A stretch of 12,300 nucleotides of DNA from Microbacteriaceae bacterium (GTDB taxonomy: Bacteria; Actinomycetota; Actinomycetes; Actinomycetales; Microbacteriaceae), in NCBI GenBank assembly GCA_025463615.1, contig JAODAU010000358.1:1-12300 (forward strand). The letters run 5' to 3'. How positions within the stretch are numbered: position 1 is the first letter of the stretch; each line of letters opens with the position of its first letter. The notes below the pieces were generated by a model. It had not been told where the DNA came from. It saw only the letters and a program-made list of their open reading frames with translations, and did not search any database. The translations under genes and the position numbers were made by a program. Positions 12,206 to 12,300 of the stretch are shown here, piece by piece.

Positions 12206-12300
12206 ATGAACTCGCCCGTGTACGAACCGCGAACGCTCCAGCCGGGCACCCTCCGCGTGATCCCCATCGGGGGTCTCGGCGAGATCGGGCGCAACATGAC
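12206..12300 (+). CDS. rnj: Ribonuclease J, 5' end only
   Basis: First 31 codons of a metallo-beta-lactamase/beta-CASP ribonuclease that runs off the window. The segment RVIPIGGLGEIGRNM (about residues 17-31) is the highly conserved N-terminal strand of RNase J, which has endo- and 5'-3' exonuclease activity in mRNA decay and rRNA maturation. The zinc-binding HxHxDH motif would lie beyond the end. It starts 6 nt after the dapA stop, with only a weak AGG upstream, which suggests coupling to dapA. The dapA-RNase J order is conserved in actinobacteria. Confidence 0.9.
   Translation, partial: MNSPVYEPRTLQPGTLRVIPIGGLGEIGRNM

Overview
The window is high-GC DNA (roughly two thirds G+C, with strong G/C third positions) from an actinobacterium, most likely a member of Microbacteriaceae. 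Evidence for this is the dapB, thyX, dapA, RNase J order, frequent TANNNT -10 boxes placed 6-7 nt before start codons (leaderless genes), GTG starts, and an AbiEi-like/DUF559 protein of a type common in that family. Nothing here is phage, transposon, CRISPR or RNA gene. The lineage is inferred from gene content only.

Layout. The left end (3-2801) holds an aldo/keto reductase on the plus strand, meeting tail-to-tail a minus-strand pair: a TetR-family regulator followed by a MalY/PatB-type PLP aminotransferase. A 350-nt intergenic region (2802-3151) carries a strong palindrome flanked by A and T runs, which could be a TetR operator, a terminator, or both. From 3152 the plus strand carries an M16 zinc peptidase and a histidine phosphatase, whose stop codon interlocks with that of a minus-strand GNAT acetyltransferase. 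The GNAT gene and dapB diverge from a 53-nt region holding two back-to-back -10 boxes. dapB overlaps a small membrane/TPR-like gene. A minus-strand block of four genes follows, reading right to left: membrane-anchored thioredoxin, DUF4395 membrane protein, OsmC peroxidase, TIGR01777 epimerase. Then come plus-strand thyX, an AbiEi-like/DUF559 nuclease-fold gene bracketed by imperfect direct repeats, dapA, and the first 31 codons of RNase J.

How it works together. dapA and dapB catalyse consecutive steps of lysine/diaminopimelate synthesis, supplying peptidoglycan and protein. thyX makes dTMP, and RNase J and the M16 peptidase handle RNA and protein processing. This is a housekeeping backbone into which accessory pieces are interleaved. 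The thioredoxin-DUF4395-OsmC block looks like a thiol-redox or sulfur-handling unit; its two CxxC pairs are both predicted to lie on the cytosolic side.

The most noteworthy observations are the repeat-flanked nuclease-like gene between thyX and dapA, the uniform leaderless promoter grammar at six genes, the 24-bp palindrome before tetR, and the excess of the hexamer GGATGC. I found no clearly novel defence or mobile system; the repeat-bracketed DUF559 gene is the nearest candidate.
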